Source: Dysgonomonas sp. PF1-14
Lineage (GTDB): Bacteria > Bacteroidota > Bacteroidia > Bacteroidales > Dysgonomonadaceae
Length of the DNA stretch: 64,000 nucleotides
Reading direction: 5' to 3'
Assembly: GCF_029892965.1 (NCBI RefSeq)
Contig: NZ_JARXWN010000006.1
Coordinates: 179,039 to 243,038, forward strand
Shown: positions 49,086 to 58,062 of the stretch, one piece after another
How positions within the stretch are numbered: the first letter of the stretch is position 1
How the letters are laid out: the number at the start of each line of letters is the position of its first letter
Position numbers and translations under genes: made by a program
The notes under the pieces: generated by a model
Told to the model about the DNA's origin: nothing
The model's input: the letters and a program-made list of their open reading frames with translations, nothing else
Database searches by the model: none

Positions 49086-51221
49086 TTATTGCTTTTTCTT
49101 GGATTTATTGCCTTTTTGCTTATTGTCAGCAAAGATGAATTTTACATTATACTCTTCATCTAAAACAAGTGAAGCATCGAAGTCTTTTCCGGTCTTGCTT
49201 TTGAATCCTTTTATTGGTCCGATCTTTTGTCCTTTACATAGTTCGGCAACCTGGGTATCATTGAGTGTTTTCCCTGATTTGTTCCTGAAAAGTACAAAAT
49301 CGCAGTTTTCATTCTTACATCGGGCAACCATCGGATAGATTCGGATATTTCCTTCTTTACATTTCGGACAGGATATTCCCGATTGTTTTTCCCGGAATAC
49401 GATATTGGATGATAGCAATTCTCCCGTTACCTGAGAGGTATAGACACTGATACTCTTCATAAAGGTATCTGCATCAAACTCGCCTCTTTCTATTTTCGCC
49501 AGTGTTTCCTCCCACATTCCTGTCATTTCCACATCAGCAATTTTCATCGATTTGACAATTCCATAGATAGCCAGTCCTTTCTCTGTCGGTACAAGGGATT
49601 TTTCTTTACGGAAGATATATCCTCTTGTTATCAGTGTTTCGATTATGGATGCACGGGTAGCAGGTGTTCCCAAACCGCAATCTTTCATGGCCTTTCGTTG
49701 TGCTTCATCATCCAGTTCTTTGCCTGCATTTTCCATTGCCGTCAATAAGGAACTTTCAGTATAAAGTGGTTTTGGCTTGGTTTGTTTCTCAATTAGTACA
49801 CTTGAAGTGGATTGAATAGTATCTCCTTCATTAAATGCAGGGAGACGGACTGATGTGTTTTCTTCTCCATCCGTATGTTTTTCACCATTATCTTTTGCCG
49901 GTTGTTCAGAAAGGATAGCCCGCCATCCCGCTTTGATAATAACAGAACCTTTAACTTCGAATTCCAAATTATTTGATACAAACGCAATTCTCACCTGTTC
50001 CTTACTGCATTTTGGAGAAATGGCTTCCAGCATACGTCCTGCAATCAGGTCATATATTTTACGTTCGTCTTTTACTATATCGTGGGCATAGTTTTCCGTA
50101 ATAAGCAGGGCATGATGGTCTGTAACTTTCTTATCATTTACTCCCTGCTTATTCAGGTTGCCTTTTTGGAGTCCGGTTACATGGTCTACAAATAGAGGAT
50201 GTATCTTCAGGCATCTGAGTAATTCGGGTATTTGCTCAAACACATCTTCAGAGATATAATGGCTACCTGTCCGGGGATAGGTAATCAGCTTCTTTTCATA
50301 AAGAGTCTGAGCAAGACTTAATGATTTGTCTGCCGAGAACCCATATAACCGGTTGGCTTTCTTTTGTAAGCCTGTCAGGTCAAAGAACAGGGGAGCTTCT
50401 TCTGTTACATTTTTTCGTTCAACCGATTTTACCTCTGCCTGTGGATTACTTTTCAGTAATTCATAGAGCCTGTCCGCTTCTTCTTTTTTATCAAACTTGT
50501 CTTTAGAATAAGCTTTAAATGTGATATTGTCTTTATCTATTCCTAATGCCAGTTGCCAGTAGGTCTGAGGCACGAATTGTTTGTTTTCCTTATAGCGGGA
50601 ACATATCATGGCTAATGTCGGTGTCTGTACCCGTCCCAACGAATAAATACCTTCCCCAACAGTAATACTTAATGCCTGGCTGGCGTTGATACCGACAAGC
50701 CAATCGGCTTCACTCCGGGATTTGGCTGATTTGTACAGATTATCATAATCGGTTCCTGCTTTCAGGTTCTTTAATCCCTCACGAATAGCCTTTTCAGTCA
50801 AAGAACTTATCCACAGACGGTCAAAAGGTTTTCTACACTCTAAATAAGAATAGATATACCTAAAGATAAGCTCCCCTTCGCGTCCGGCATCGGTGGCAAC
50901 AATAATCTTATCACATTCATCAAAGACATTCTTTACAACTTTAAGCTGTTTTAATGCTCCGGGATCAGCTCTATAACCTTTTTCCCCTCTTATTTGCCGA
51001 GGTTGAAGTGTAAATATTTCGGGAATAATCGGAAGGTTCTCCCGTTTGAATCCTTTGAATCCGTAACCTTCAGGCATGGATAGCCCTACAAGATGTCCCA
51101 GTGCCCATGTTACAAGATAGCTGTTACCATACAGGTAACCATCTTTTTTATCATTTGCTCCGACAATAGCCGCTATTTCACGGGCTACGCTGAGTTTTTC
51201 GGCTATTATAGCTGTTTTCAT
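49086..51221 (-). CDS. topB: Type IA DNA topoisomerase III (ICE-borne)
   Basis: 711 aa. N-terminal TOPRIM domain (ATDAGREGELIFR), catalytic Tyr315 in TYPRTGSHYI, and a C-terminal zinc-binding pair (CPKC and CKNENC). The last 50 residues (LNDTQVAELCKGQKIGPIKG onwards) form one topoisomerase C-terminal repeat, which resembles the repeats in the upstream DUF3945 protein. On Bacteroides ICEs such enzymes are thought to resolve DNA links during transfer or replication. A 131-nt spacer with the TTGGATAATTAG motif precedes it. Confidence 0.95.
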   Translation of the reverse strand: MKTAIIAEKLSVAREIAAIVGANDKKDGYLYGNSYLVTWALGHLVGLSMPEGYGFKGFKRENLPIIPEIFTLQPRQIRGEKGYRADPGALKQLKVVKNVFDECDKIIVATDAGREGELIFRYIYSYLECRKPFDRLWISSLTEKAIREGLKNLKAGTDYDNLYKSAKSRSEADWLVGINASQALSITVGEGIYSLGRVQTPTLAMICSRYKENKQFVPQTYWQLALGIDKDNITFKAYSKDKFDKKEEADRLYELLKSNPQAEVKSVERKNVTEEAPLFFDLTGLQKKANRLYGFSADKSLSLAQTLYEKKLITYPRTGSHYISEDVFEQIPELLRCLKIHPLFVDHVTGLQKGNLNKQGVNDKKVTDHHALLITENYAHDIVKDERKIYDLIAGRMLEAISPKCSKEQVRIAFVSNNLEFEVKGSVIIKAGWRAILSEQPAKDNGEKHTDGEENTSVRLPAFNEGDTIQSTSSVLIEKQTKPKPLYTESSLLTAMENAGKELDDEAQRKAMKDCGLGTPATRASIIETLITRGYIFRKEKSLVPTEKGLAIYGIVKSMKIADVEMTGMWEETLAKIERGEFDADTFMKSISVYTSQVTGELLSSNIVFREKQSGISCPKCKEGNIRIYPMVARCKNENCDFVLFRNKSGKTLNDTQVAELCKGQKIGPIKGFKSKTGKDFDASLVLDEEYNVKFIFADNKQKGNKSKKKQ

Positions 51222-51352
51222 ATTTGTTTTTTTGTTAGAATGGATAAATTTTATTGAATAAGATATTTATCGCGACTCGGCATAGTTCAAACAGGGTTTG
51301 ACTCTGCTCTCGCTGCTCTAAATATTGGATAATTAGCCTGAAATAGAGGGAA

Positions 51353-52759
51353 CTACATTTTTACTCCTCGTGATTTGGTCTGTTGTTGCTCTTTTTTCTC
51401 TTCCTGCTTCTCCTGTTGTTTTTCAGAAGGCTGAGTTTGTCCCTGTTTGAGAGGTTCTTCATTCTTCTTGGTTGCTTCATTGGTTTTGCCTTCGGAGTTG
51501 ACAGCAACCTGAGTCTTACTGTTGTTGTCGGGAGTAACCTTTTGTGCTTTATCCGGATTCCATTTGAAAAAGTCGAGTTTTTCTTTTTCTGTATTTACTT
51601 TGATATAGGCATTGAAGGTTTCTCCTTTTTTATCGAGCATACCTGTTACATAGATGGTTTTGTTCTCTTTTAATTTATCCTGTTGTTCCTGGGATAATTC
51701 GACACCCAGCAACTTAGTCGGAATACGGAACTTCTTTTCCTGCGGCTGGGACTGGTCCTGTTTATTCGCATTCGATTGCTGCTGGTCTTGGGACAGTTTA
51801 TTGGCATTGTCGAATTTGAATTCCAAGCCTCTACGATCCGCATTAATTTGTACGGTAGCATTGAATTCTTTTCCGTTCTTACCTGTCATTCCTCCGATAT
51901 AGACTCCTTTTCCTTCTGATAAATCTTTCTTTTGTTGTTCATTTAAAGCAACTCCTTTGATTTCATTCGGTATCTTTATCCTGTCGGCACGAACGGCAAC
52001 GAGTTCGTTGGTCATTTTGTCTATTGACACAAAAGCTTTCATCTTTTCACCTTTGACGGGTTCTATCTCAACCAACCGCCCTGCATGCCCTGTCTGTCGG
52101 AGGTTTTGTTTGTCATCTTCATTCAGACGTGTTCCGTAAAACGGCCTGTCCAGTTCGGGTTCTTTCCGCAGGGCATGAATGGCCACAGTTAAATTACCTT
52201 CTGCTGTTTCCCGAAGTGAGAGGCGGGCATCGGTTCGGATAGTCATCCCGTCGATTTCAACTTTAATAGGTATGAGTCCGGGAGATTTTTGCCAGTTGAG
52301 CATTTTATCCATGCTCTTGGTCTGCTCCAACATTTCTTTGGTTACACCCAGTTTTTCAAATTGGGACCAGTCGATACGGGATTCATCGATTGCCTGATAT
52401 TGTTTCTTGGCAAATTCTTCGGGTAATACCCTGTGTTCATTTAGGAACTTTTTATTGGAAGGGTTCTCTGGATCTTTGAGCATTGTTTCTAATACGTTTA
52501 CAACATTTTCAAGTGCATTGAGTGGCACTTTGAAGAAATGGAAATGTGTTGGTTCTTTGCATTGGCGGAGGAAATTGGACATAAAATTCTCCAAAGCATC
52601 GCTGTGCTTGTCTATTTTCAGAAACTCCGGTTCATTCTTTTGCTCAGGTTTAACGGTCTTCGGTGTGCCGTCTTCATTCATTCCTGAAACAATATTCAGT
52701 TTATTGCTGTCCTTTTCGCATACTAACAGGACATCGCTGTCTTTTAATTTTTCGTTCAT
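51353..52759 (-). CDS. DUF3945/DUF4099 ICE protein with three C-terminal repeats
   Basis: 468 aa. An N-terminal part of unknown type is followed by a DUF4099-like segment (about 128-205) and three related units at about 206-258, 267-316 and 349-398 (pattern L-N/S-E-x-Q...L...G...I.GM..K.G..F.A). The tail is very rich in Gln, Lys and Glu and ends KSRGVKM. The units resemble the C-terminal repeat of the adjacent topoisomerase. A role with that enzyme in DNA handling during transfer is plausible. Confidence 0.8.
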   Translation of the reverse strand: MNEKLKDSDVLLVCEKDSNKLNIVSGMNEDGTPKTVKPEQKNEPEFLKIDKHSDALENFMSNFLRQCKEPTHFHFFKVPLNALENVVNVLETMLKDPENPSNKKFLNEHRVLPEEFAKKQYQAIDESRIDWSQFEKLGVTKEMLEQTKSMDKMLNWQKSPGLIPIKVEIDGMTIRTDARLSLRETAEGNLTVAIHALRKEPELDRPFYGTRLNEDDKQNLRQTGHAGRLVEIEPVKGEKMKAFVSIDKMTNELVAVRADRIKIPNEIKGVALNEQQKKDLSEGKGVYIGGMTGKNGKEFNATVQINADRRGLEFKFDNANKLSQDQQQSNANKQDQSQPQEKKFRIPTKLLGVELSQEQQDKLKENKTIYVTGMLDKKGETFNAYIKVNTEKEKLDFFKWNPDKAQKVTPDNNSKTQVAVNSEGKTNEATKKNEEPLKQGQTQPSEKQQEKQEEKKEQQQTKSRGVKM

Positions 52760-52780
52760 AATAAATTGGATAATTAGTGA

Positions 52781-53092
52781 TTATTCTTCTGAGGTGTTTT
52801 CTTCTCTGTCTTTATCTATCTCCTGCATATATTTCCGGAGAAACACTTCGACATCGGACTTGTAGTAATAGGTCTTTTGTTCAATCTGTTTGTATTTGAG
52901 CTTACCCTCGCTGCGGTAACGTTGAAGGCTTCGCTTACTGACTTTGAGTTGGAAGCAGAGGTCCTGATTGTCGAGTAGTATTTCTCCATTCAGGACATTC
53001 TGACGATCCAGTATTCGGTCTATTCGTTTTTCCATACTTTCTATTTTCGTCCATAGCCTATTCATCCATTGTTCGAATTCTTCATTTGACAT
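52781..53092 (-). CDS. Helix-turn-helix excisionase-like protein
   Basis: 103 aa. N-terminal coiled coil (about 1-40) and a winged HTH_17/MerR-like domain (QDLCFQLKVSKRSLQRYRSEGKLKYKQIEQKTYYYKSDV). This layout is typical of small Xis-like regulators of Bacteroides ICEs. It overlaps the upstream paralogue by 11 nt and lies 21 nt before DUF3945. Probably regulates excision or the maintenance operon. Confidence 0.8.
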   Translation of the reverse strand: MSNEEFEQWMNRLWTKIESMEKRIDRILDRQNVLNGEILLDNQDLCFQLKVSKRSLQRYRSEGKLKYKQIEQKTYYYKSDVEVFLRKYMQEIDKDREENTSEE

Positions 53093-53423
53093 ATTCCAGA
53101 TACGCTTTTCGGAATTCCTGATAAGACTTGATGTGGGTAGGGAAAATCTTTTCTTTTACAAGCTGTTCGACATCTTCGAATTTATAGATGCATTTTCCCT
53201 TTTCGATGTAGTAGAAAAGTCTCCCTTCTTTGCGGATTCGTTGTAAAGTGCGGGAACTGATGTCCAGAATATCGCAGATTTCTTCTGATTCTAATCGGAC
53301 ACTGCTCCAATCGGGGTCTTTGTTCTTTGGGGTCGCTTCAATGTTCGTTACAAATCCTGCGATGCGGTCAATCTTCTTTTCTAATTGTTTGAAGGCATCG
53401 CTCTCGAATGTTATTACTTCCAT
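53082..53423 (-). CDS. Helix-turn-helix excisionase-like protein, paralogue
   Basis: 113 aa. Same layout as the next gene: helical N-terminus, then EEICDILDISSRTLQRIRKEGRLFYYIEKGKCIYKFEDVEQL. It is the first gene of the minus-strand maintenance operon and lies back to back with the Argonaute operon across a 172-bp spacer. The pair may bind the recombination sites together, as paired Xis proteins do in CTnDOT; that is inference. Confidence 0.8.
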   Translation of the reverse strand: MEVITFESDAFKQLEKKIDRIAGFVTNIEATPKNKDPDWSSVRLESEEICDILDISSRTLQRIRKEGRLFYYIEKGKCIYKFEDVEQLVKEKIFPTHIKSYQEFRKAYLEYVK

Positions 53424-53561
53424 ATCTGATTTTTATTGGTTCGAGGGCAAATTTCAGATATGTTAAATAGGAGATTATACCAGTCTTATACGGGGTGGAT
53501 AAAAATGATTTGAATAAAAATATTGATAGCTTTTATCGTTGGAATGTTAAAAACAATATTA

Positions 53562-53569
53562 TACCTTTG
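53562..53569 (+). promoter_or_regulatory. Promoter of the Argonaute operon
   Basis: -7 box TACCTTTG with TTG at 53539-53541, spacing 20 bp, an excellent match to the Bacteroidetes promoter. The Argonaute ATG lies 26 nt after the box, so the leader is only about 20 nt. Confidence 0.65.
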
Positions 53570-53595
53570 GATAATAGCAAATTGACACATATAAA

Positions 53596-55887
53596 ATGGA
53601 ACTAAATTTTTTCCCTATAAATATTGAATTTGATAAATATCAGATTAATATTGAAGGTTATACTGAAGAACGACTTAAAGAACTTAGAGCTTTATATAAC
53701 TCTACACATTCTTTTTTTCGCAATGATGATTATATCTATATTTCTAATAAAGAAGGCGATGAGAATCTGCAATTGGGAACATCTGATGAAAGACATGTTT
53801 TTAATGATGCCGAAGTAACATCGTCACTTATCAAACATATATTTTTTAGAACCTTTAAGGAAAGATTTCCGAAGTATACACCTATTGATTTTTATCCTTT
53901 TCGTTTTTTTTCTGAACAGTTAAAAGATGATATTATCTATCAGGATCTTCCTGATAAATTAAAAAATAAAATAGCGTACAAGAAATTGATAGAAATTCAA
54001 TTGAGACATATTAAAAATAAAGGTATTGAGCGATTCGGTTTCGTAATCAATATCAGACGTAATTGGATTTTTAACTTAAGTTGCCTAGATTTAAACGAAG
54101 AAGGATATAATTTGATTGGGGTTGAAGTTTTACACACGGAAATTTTACCTGGACTGCAAGATATTCTTGCTCCGAATGAAGATTTTATTGGGGAAATAAT
54201 TGAGATAAAAGGTTATTCTGCAAAGGTTAGGACAAACAATGGTGTAGAAATATACCCATTGAAAGAGTTATATATTAGAAAAACCAAGTTTAATATAGGA
54301 AATTACCTCTCATTTGCGACCTCTCAGCAAATAAGTGATTCAATTTTAAATATAATTGAATCAAGACGTTCAGAGGTATATAACACTAAGAAACATTATG
54401 AGGCAATAATAAGCATTGCAAAATACATATTCTCAATAAAAGGTGAATCTGTATTATTCCAGAATAAGGATGGATTTTGTTTTACTGTGGACGAAAAGCC
54501 TCTAACCGTTAATAATTCAATTGAATTAAAAACTCCTACATTTATTTATGATTATGCAGGGACAAAGACTAATAATACGAATGCAGATATTGGTTTAAGT
54601 AATTTTGGACCTTATGACAGTCCTAATTTTGCACCAAAAACACCTTCCGTTTTAAGTATTTGCCATCGGGCTAATCGCGGCTCATTTTCAAATTTTCTTT
54701 CCAGTTTACATTTGGGAATACCCAATTCAAATTATTTCAAGAACGGACTTCTAAAAAAATATGATCTACATGAGATCAACTTTGACATTCAAGAAATACA
54801 AGAATATAATGTTGAGGAATATTTTAAAATTATAAAAGATAATGATGAATATAAACCTGATTTGGCTATTATTGAGATACCTGATTCTTTTAAAAGACTA
54901 TCGGATGACCAGAATCCATATTATAAAATAAAAGCAAAATTATTAGCACTTGAAATACCGGTACAGTATGTAACATCAAGGATAATTAATAATTACGATC
55001 AGTATATATTAAATTCCATCGCCCTTCAAATTTATGCAAAAATAGGGGGAACTCCTTGGGTTCTACCATCAAGTCGCTCTGTTGACAGAGAGATTATAAT
55101 AGGTATAGGACATAGTAAAATTAGACAAAATCAATTTAGTGGAGGAAATCAGGAACGAATAGTTGGAATAACAACTTTTTTATCAAGTGACGGACAATAT
55201 CTTTTAGGCGACAAAGTTAAAGATGTTCCTTTTGATGATTATTTTAATGAATTACTCAAAAGCTTAAAGAATTCAATAAAACGATTATCGAATGAACATG
55301 GATGGTCTGAAGGAGATACTGTCAGATTGATTTTCCACATATTCAAACCAATAAAAAATACTGAATTTGATGTAATAAGTCAGCTGATAAAAGATATACC
55401 AGAATATAAAATAAAATTTGCATTTGTTACAATAAGTAAATCTCATCCGTATTTACTTTTTGATAAAAACCAACCTGGAATTAAGAAGTATGGTAGTTCG
55501 ATTGTAAAAGGAGAATACATACCGAATAGAGGCAGCAATGTATTTTTAGATGATGAAACTTGTGTTGTACAAATGTTTGGCGCAAATGAGTTGAAAACAA
55601 CGAAACACGGAATGAGTAGCCCTCTCCAAATAAAGATTAGGACCCCACAAGGAAAGTATGATGATAACAGCATTAAAGATTTGTTATTTTATGATTTGAA
55701 TTATATTACACAACAAATTTTTTCATTTACATATTTATCATGGAGAAGTTTTCTTCCTGGCGAACAACCTGCAACTATGTTATATTCTAACCTAATCTCA
55801 AAATTACTTGGAAAAATGAGAAAAGTACAAGGTTGGGACCCTGATAGTTTAAATTATGGATTAAAACGAAAAAAATGGTTCCTATAG
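53596..55887 (+). CDS. Long prokaryotic Argonaute (PIWI), catalytically inactive
   Basis: 763 aa. N-terminal and PAZ-like/linker regions occupy about 1-380. The MID domain reaches the canonical motif NSIALQIYAKIGGTPW (Gln478 and Lys482 bind the guide 5' end in relatives). The PIWI domain follows. The DEDX nuclease residues are lost: the first Asp is replaced in GIGH (503-506), and the third region reads RLIFHIFK (577-584) instead of a strand ending in Asp. Such long-B Argonautes bind guide and target but rely on partner effectors. The gene overlaps the next by 13 nt. Low GC compared with neighbours. Confidence 0.88.
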   Translation: MELNFFPINIEFDKYQINIEGYTEERLKELRALYNSTHSFFRNDDYIYISNKEGDENLQLGTSDERHVFNDAEVTSSLIKHIFFRTFKERFPKYTPIDFYPFRFFSEQLKDDIIYQDLPDKLKNKIAYKKLIEIQLRHIKNKGIERFGFVINIRRNWIFNLSCLDLNEEGYNLIGVEVLHTEILPGLQDILAPNEDFIGEIIEIKGYSAKVRTNNGVEIYPLKELYIRKTKFNIGNYLSFATSQQISDSILNIIESRRSEVYNTKKHYEAIISIAKYIFSIKGESVLFQNKDGFCFTVDEKPLTVNNSIELKTPTFIYDYAGTKTNNTNADIGLSNFGPYDSPNFAPKTPSVLSICHRANRGSFSNFLSSLHLGIPNSNYFKNGLLKKYDLHEINFDIQEIQEYNVEEYFKIIKDNDEYKPDLAIIEIPDSFKRLSDDQNPYYKIKAKLLALEIPVQYVTSRIINNYDQYILNSIALQIYAKIGGTPWVLPSSRSVDREIIIGIGHSKIRQNQFSGGNQERIVGITTFLSSDGQYLLGDKVKDVPFDDYFNELLKSLKNSIKRLSNEHGWSEGDTVRLIFHIFKPIKNTEFDVISQLIKDIPEYKIKFAFVTISKSHPYLLFDKNQPGIKKYGSSIVKGEYIPNRGSNVFLDDETCVVQMFGANELKTTKHGMSSPLQIKIRTPQGKYDDNSIKDLLFYDLNYITQQIFSFTYLSWRSFLPGEQPATMLYSNLISKLLGKMRKVQGWDPDSLNYGLKRKKWFL

Positions 55888-56750
55888 AAAGGCGGTTAGA
55901 TATTATTTCAAGAATAAGCGAATCTCCTATATTGATTGCTTTTAACAATTTATTATTAGGGGAAAGTATTAGTGTCCCTAATACAACTGATTTGAATGAA
56001 GTTGACAAAATATATTTTAATACTCTTATTGCATTCCAAACTAACAACAAATCTCTATTTGAAGAATATTATAATATAAAAAGAAAGAGTAACCCCAATA
56101 AAGAATCTCCTCCACCTTTCGTTAATAATGATTTTTTTATTTTTAGCTTATTGCTTGGTATAATCAAATTTAATATTGATAAAACTTGGATGCAGAATGT
56201 ATTATCTATACGAAATAAAACCCCAATAACTATAACTTTTGAGAATATATTAAATGAGGATTATCTCAGTAAAAGTAACTTAAAAGAAATTATATTGATA
56301 TATCTGTATTTAAACAAAAATGAAAATTTGACAAATGAATTATTAACAAATACTTATCAACATATATCAAATAATACAGAACAGATATTCAACGATAAAA
56401 ATGATTTTTATACTCTATGCTCATTGAGAGCATATAATTTAATTATTGAGCAAAAAGAATATTCTCACTTATTATTCTTATTTCAGAAAAAATTTCTCCA
56501 TAGAATCAAATATCTATCTTGGATAGTACAAACTGGCGTTTTTCTAATGTTATTACTAGGTGTGGTTCAATTAATTTCTTTAGTTCCTTCTATAAATGAT
56601 TTTTTCAATAAATTTGATCCAATTTTTGGTGTATTAGGATTTAGTATTGTTGGAAATTTTATTGCTCCATTTAGTAAGTTTACCTATAAAATTATTGCTC
56701 AACTTCTTGGTTATCCAAAAGGATTATTAGATAATGAAAGATCTATTTAA
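55875..56750 (+). CDS. Argonaute-associated membrane protein
   Basis: 291 aa. A soluble, mostly helical N-terminal part (about 1-205), then two membrane helices at about 213-236 and 248-264 and a short C-terminal tail (YPKGLLDNERSI). I recognise no named domain. It overlaps the Argonaute by 13 nt and the nuclease-like gene by 17 nt, so all are translated together. Membrane partners are known for some inactive long Argonautes, where they kill or depolarise infected cells. That role here is inferred from position and topology. Confidence 0.7.
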   Translation: MVPIERRLDIISRISESPILIAFNNLLLGESISVPNTTDLNEVDKIYFNTLIAFQTNNKSLFEEYYNIKRKSNPNKESPPPFVNNDFFIFSLLLGIIKFNIDKTWMQNVLSIRNKTPITITFENILNEDYLSKSNLKEIILIYLYLNKNENLTNELLTNTYQHISNNTEQIFNDKNDFYTLCSLRAYNLIIEQKEYSHLLFLFQKKFLHRIKYLSWIVQTGVFLMLLLGVVQLISLVPSINDFFNKFDPIFGVLGFSIVGNFIAPFSKFTYKIIAQLLGYPKGLLDNERSI

Positions 56751-57165
56751 AAATATTGTTCCTGAAGAGAAATTATCGGAAGATTACCGAATAGTTAAAG
56801 ATAGTTCATCACACGAAGCTGCACGAAGAATGTTGAATGAGATTTTTAATTCTACAAAACAAATTGATAAAAACTTCTTAGAACAATTTCAGACACATGG
56901 CTTTGATGCTCGGGTATGGGAATTATATTTGACCGCTGTTTTTCTTAACTTAGGTTTTGAAATTAAGGGTAAATATGATTATCCAGATTTTGAAATAGAA
57001 AAAGGAAGTGTGAAATTATTTGTAGAAGCTACTATTTCAAAGAATAGCAATAATAAACCGATTGAAGACAAATTAGAAATTATTAAGAATACACTCCATG
57101 ATGACGAAAAATGGTTGAATATGATGAATGATTTAGCTGAGTTCTCTTTAATGAAGAATGGCTAA
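56734..57165 (+). CDS. Nuclease-like protein, N-terminal part (PD-(D/E)xK fold likely)
   Basis: 143 aa. Helical start, then a pattern like a restriction-endonuclease fold: Glu63 (VWELYL), a strand ending PDF with Asp85, and VKLFVEAT with Glu98 and Thr100 in place of the usual lysine. Its reading frame stops at 57163, but coding resemblance continues without a gap in the next frame (57158-57796). A single frame change would give one protein of about 354 aa. Either the two parts are separate coupled subunits, or the gene is broken. It overlaps the membrane protein gene by 17 nt. Confidence 0.6.
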   Translation: MKDLFKNIVPEEKLSEDYRIVKDSSSHEAARRMLNEIFNSTKQIDKNFLEQFQTHGFDARVWELYLTAVFLNLGFEIKGKYDYPDFEIEKGSVKLFVEATISKNSNNKPIEDKLEIIKNTLHDDEKWLNMMNDLAEFSLMKNG

Positions 57166-57796
57166 CTCCCTATTTTCTAAATTAAATAAAAGATATTGGG
57201 AAAATGAGTGGGTTAAAGGATATCCACTTATTTTAGCCATTGAACCTTTTCATCATGCTCTTTCTTTAATGATTACAGATAGTATGCTACCCAATTATCT
57301 CTACGGAATAGATCAAGATTGGTATCATGACGAAAAAGGAGAACTAATTATCAATACACATAAAAGTGAAATAATTACTCATAAAGGAAAATCAATCCCT
57401 GCTGGATTCTTTAATCTTCCAGAAGCTTCAAATATAAGTGCTGTAATATTTAGTAATTCTGGAACAACAGCCAAGTTTAGTAGAATGGGGAAATTAAGAG
57501 GGTATGGCTCAGAAGATGTTATCATGCAAAGAGTCGGTGTATGTTATTCCCACGAATTAAACGCAAGTTCACCTCATGAGTTTAATTATATTGTTGGAAT
57601 AAATGGTCCAAAAGAAACATGGGAACAAGGATTATCAATGTTTCATAATCCTCAAGCCAAATATCCGATTGACAAAGAACTTTTTCCAAATATTGTTCAT
57701 GGTTATTTTGATGGGCAATTTTATGCTTATGTTCCTGAATTTCATCCAATGAATTCTCAGACTCACTTAATAAACACCAATGTACCAACATCTTAA
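57158..57796 (+). CDS. Continuation of the nuclease-like protein in another frame
   Basis: 212 aa from ATG 57158, overlapping the previous gene by 8 nt (ATGGCTAA). NSLFSKLNKRYWENEWVKGYPLILAIEPFHH and the later SNSGTTAKFSRMGKLRGYG read like the C-terminal half of larger proteins in which the N-terminal half is the nuclease-like domain. I know no function for this half. If ribosomes shift one base forward near 57155-57160, a full-length fusion results. If not, this is a separate coupled protein or a pseudogene piece. No terminator follows closely. Confidence 0.6.
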   Translation: MANSLFSKLNKRYWENEWVKGYPLILAIEPFHHALSLMITDSMLPNYLYGIDQDWYHDEKGELIINTHKSEIITHKGKSIPAGFFNLPEASNISAVIFSNSGTTAKFSRMGKLRGYGSEDVIMQRVGVCYSHELNASSPHEFNYIVGINGPKETWEQGLSMFHNPQAKYPIDKELFPNIVHGYFDGQFYAYVPEFHPMNSQTHLINTNVPTS

Positions 57797-58050
57797 GGAG
57801 GAAAGTCCAAATCTGATGCTATTAAGAAAATATACAATTCTACCGATACAAGTCTAATGAATTAAATTGAGTCAGAAAATCAATATGGCTCAACTATCTG
57901 TAATTTTGGAACAGTTCACAAATCTATCAACTTATTATATGATAGGATTATGTAAAAAAAAGGGATTTACACAAATGACTAAAGTTTTAAATAAAATCAA
58001 TGCTGTCTATGTAAAGTGTTTATTTATAAGATTAATTACAAGCAAATAAT

Positions 58051-58058
58051 TACCTTTG
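58051..58058 (+). promoter_or_regulatory. -7 box immediately before the methyltransferase gene
   Basis: TACCTTTG ends 4 nt upstream of the ATG at 58063. With the usual distance of about 7 nt to the start of transcription the message would begin at or next to the ATG, so it would be leaderless. No good -33 element was seen. Confidence 0.4.
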
Positions 58059-58062
58059 CAAT

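Noticed and set aside
53596..55887. Alternative call as an active DNA-cutting Argonaute
   Set aside because: The first and third catalytic positions lack acidic residues (GIGH and HIFK), so self-cleavage is unlikely.
57867..58049. 60-codon frame before the methyltransferase
   Set aside because: It begins with TTG, has no ribosome-binding sequence and no recognisable composition, and would lie upstream of the methyltransferase promoter.
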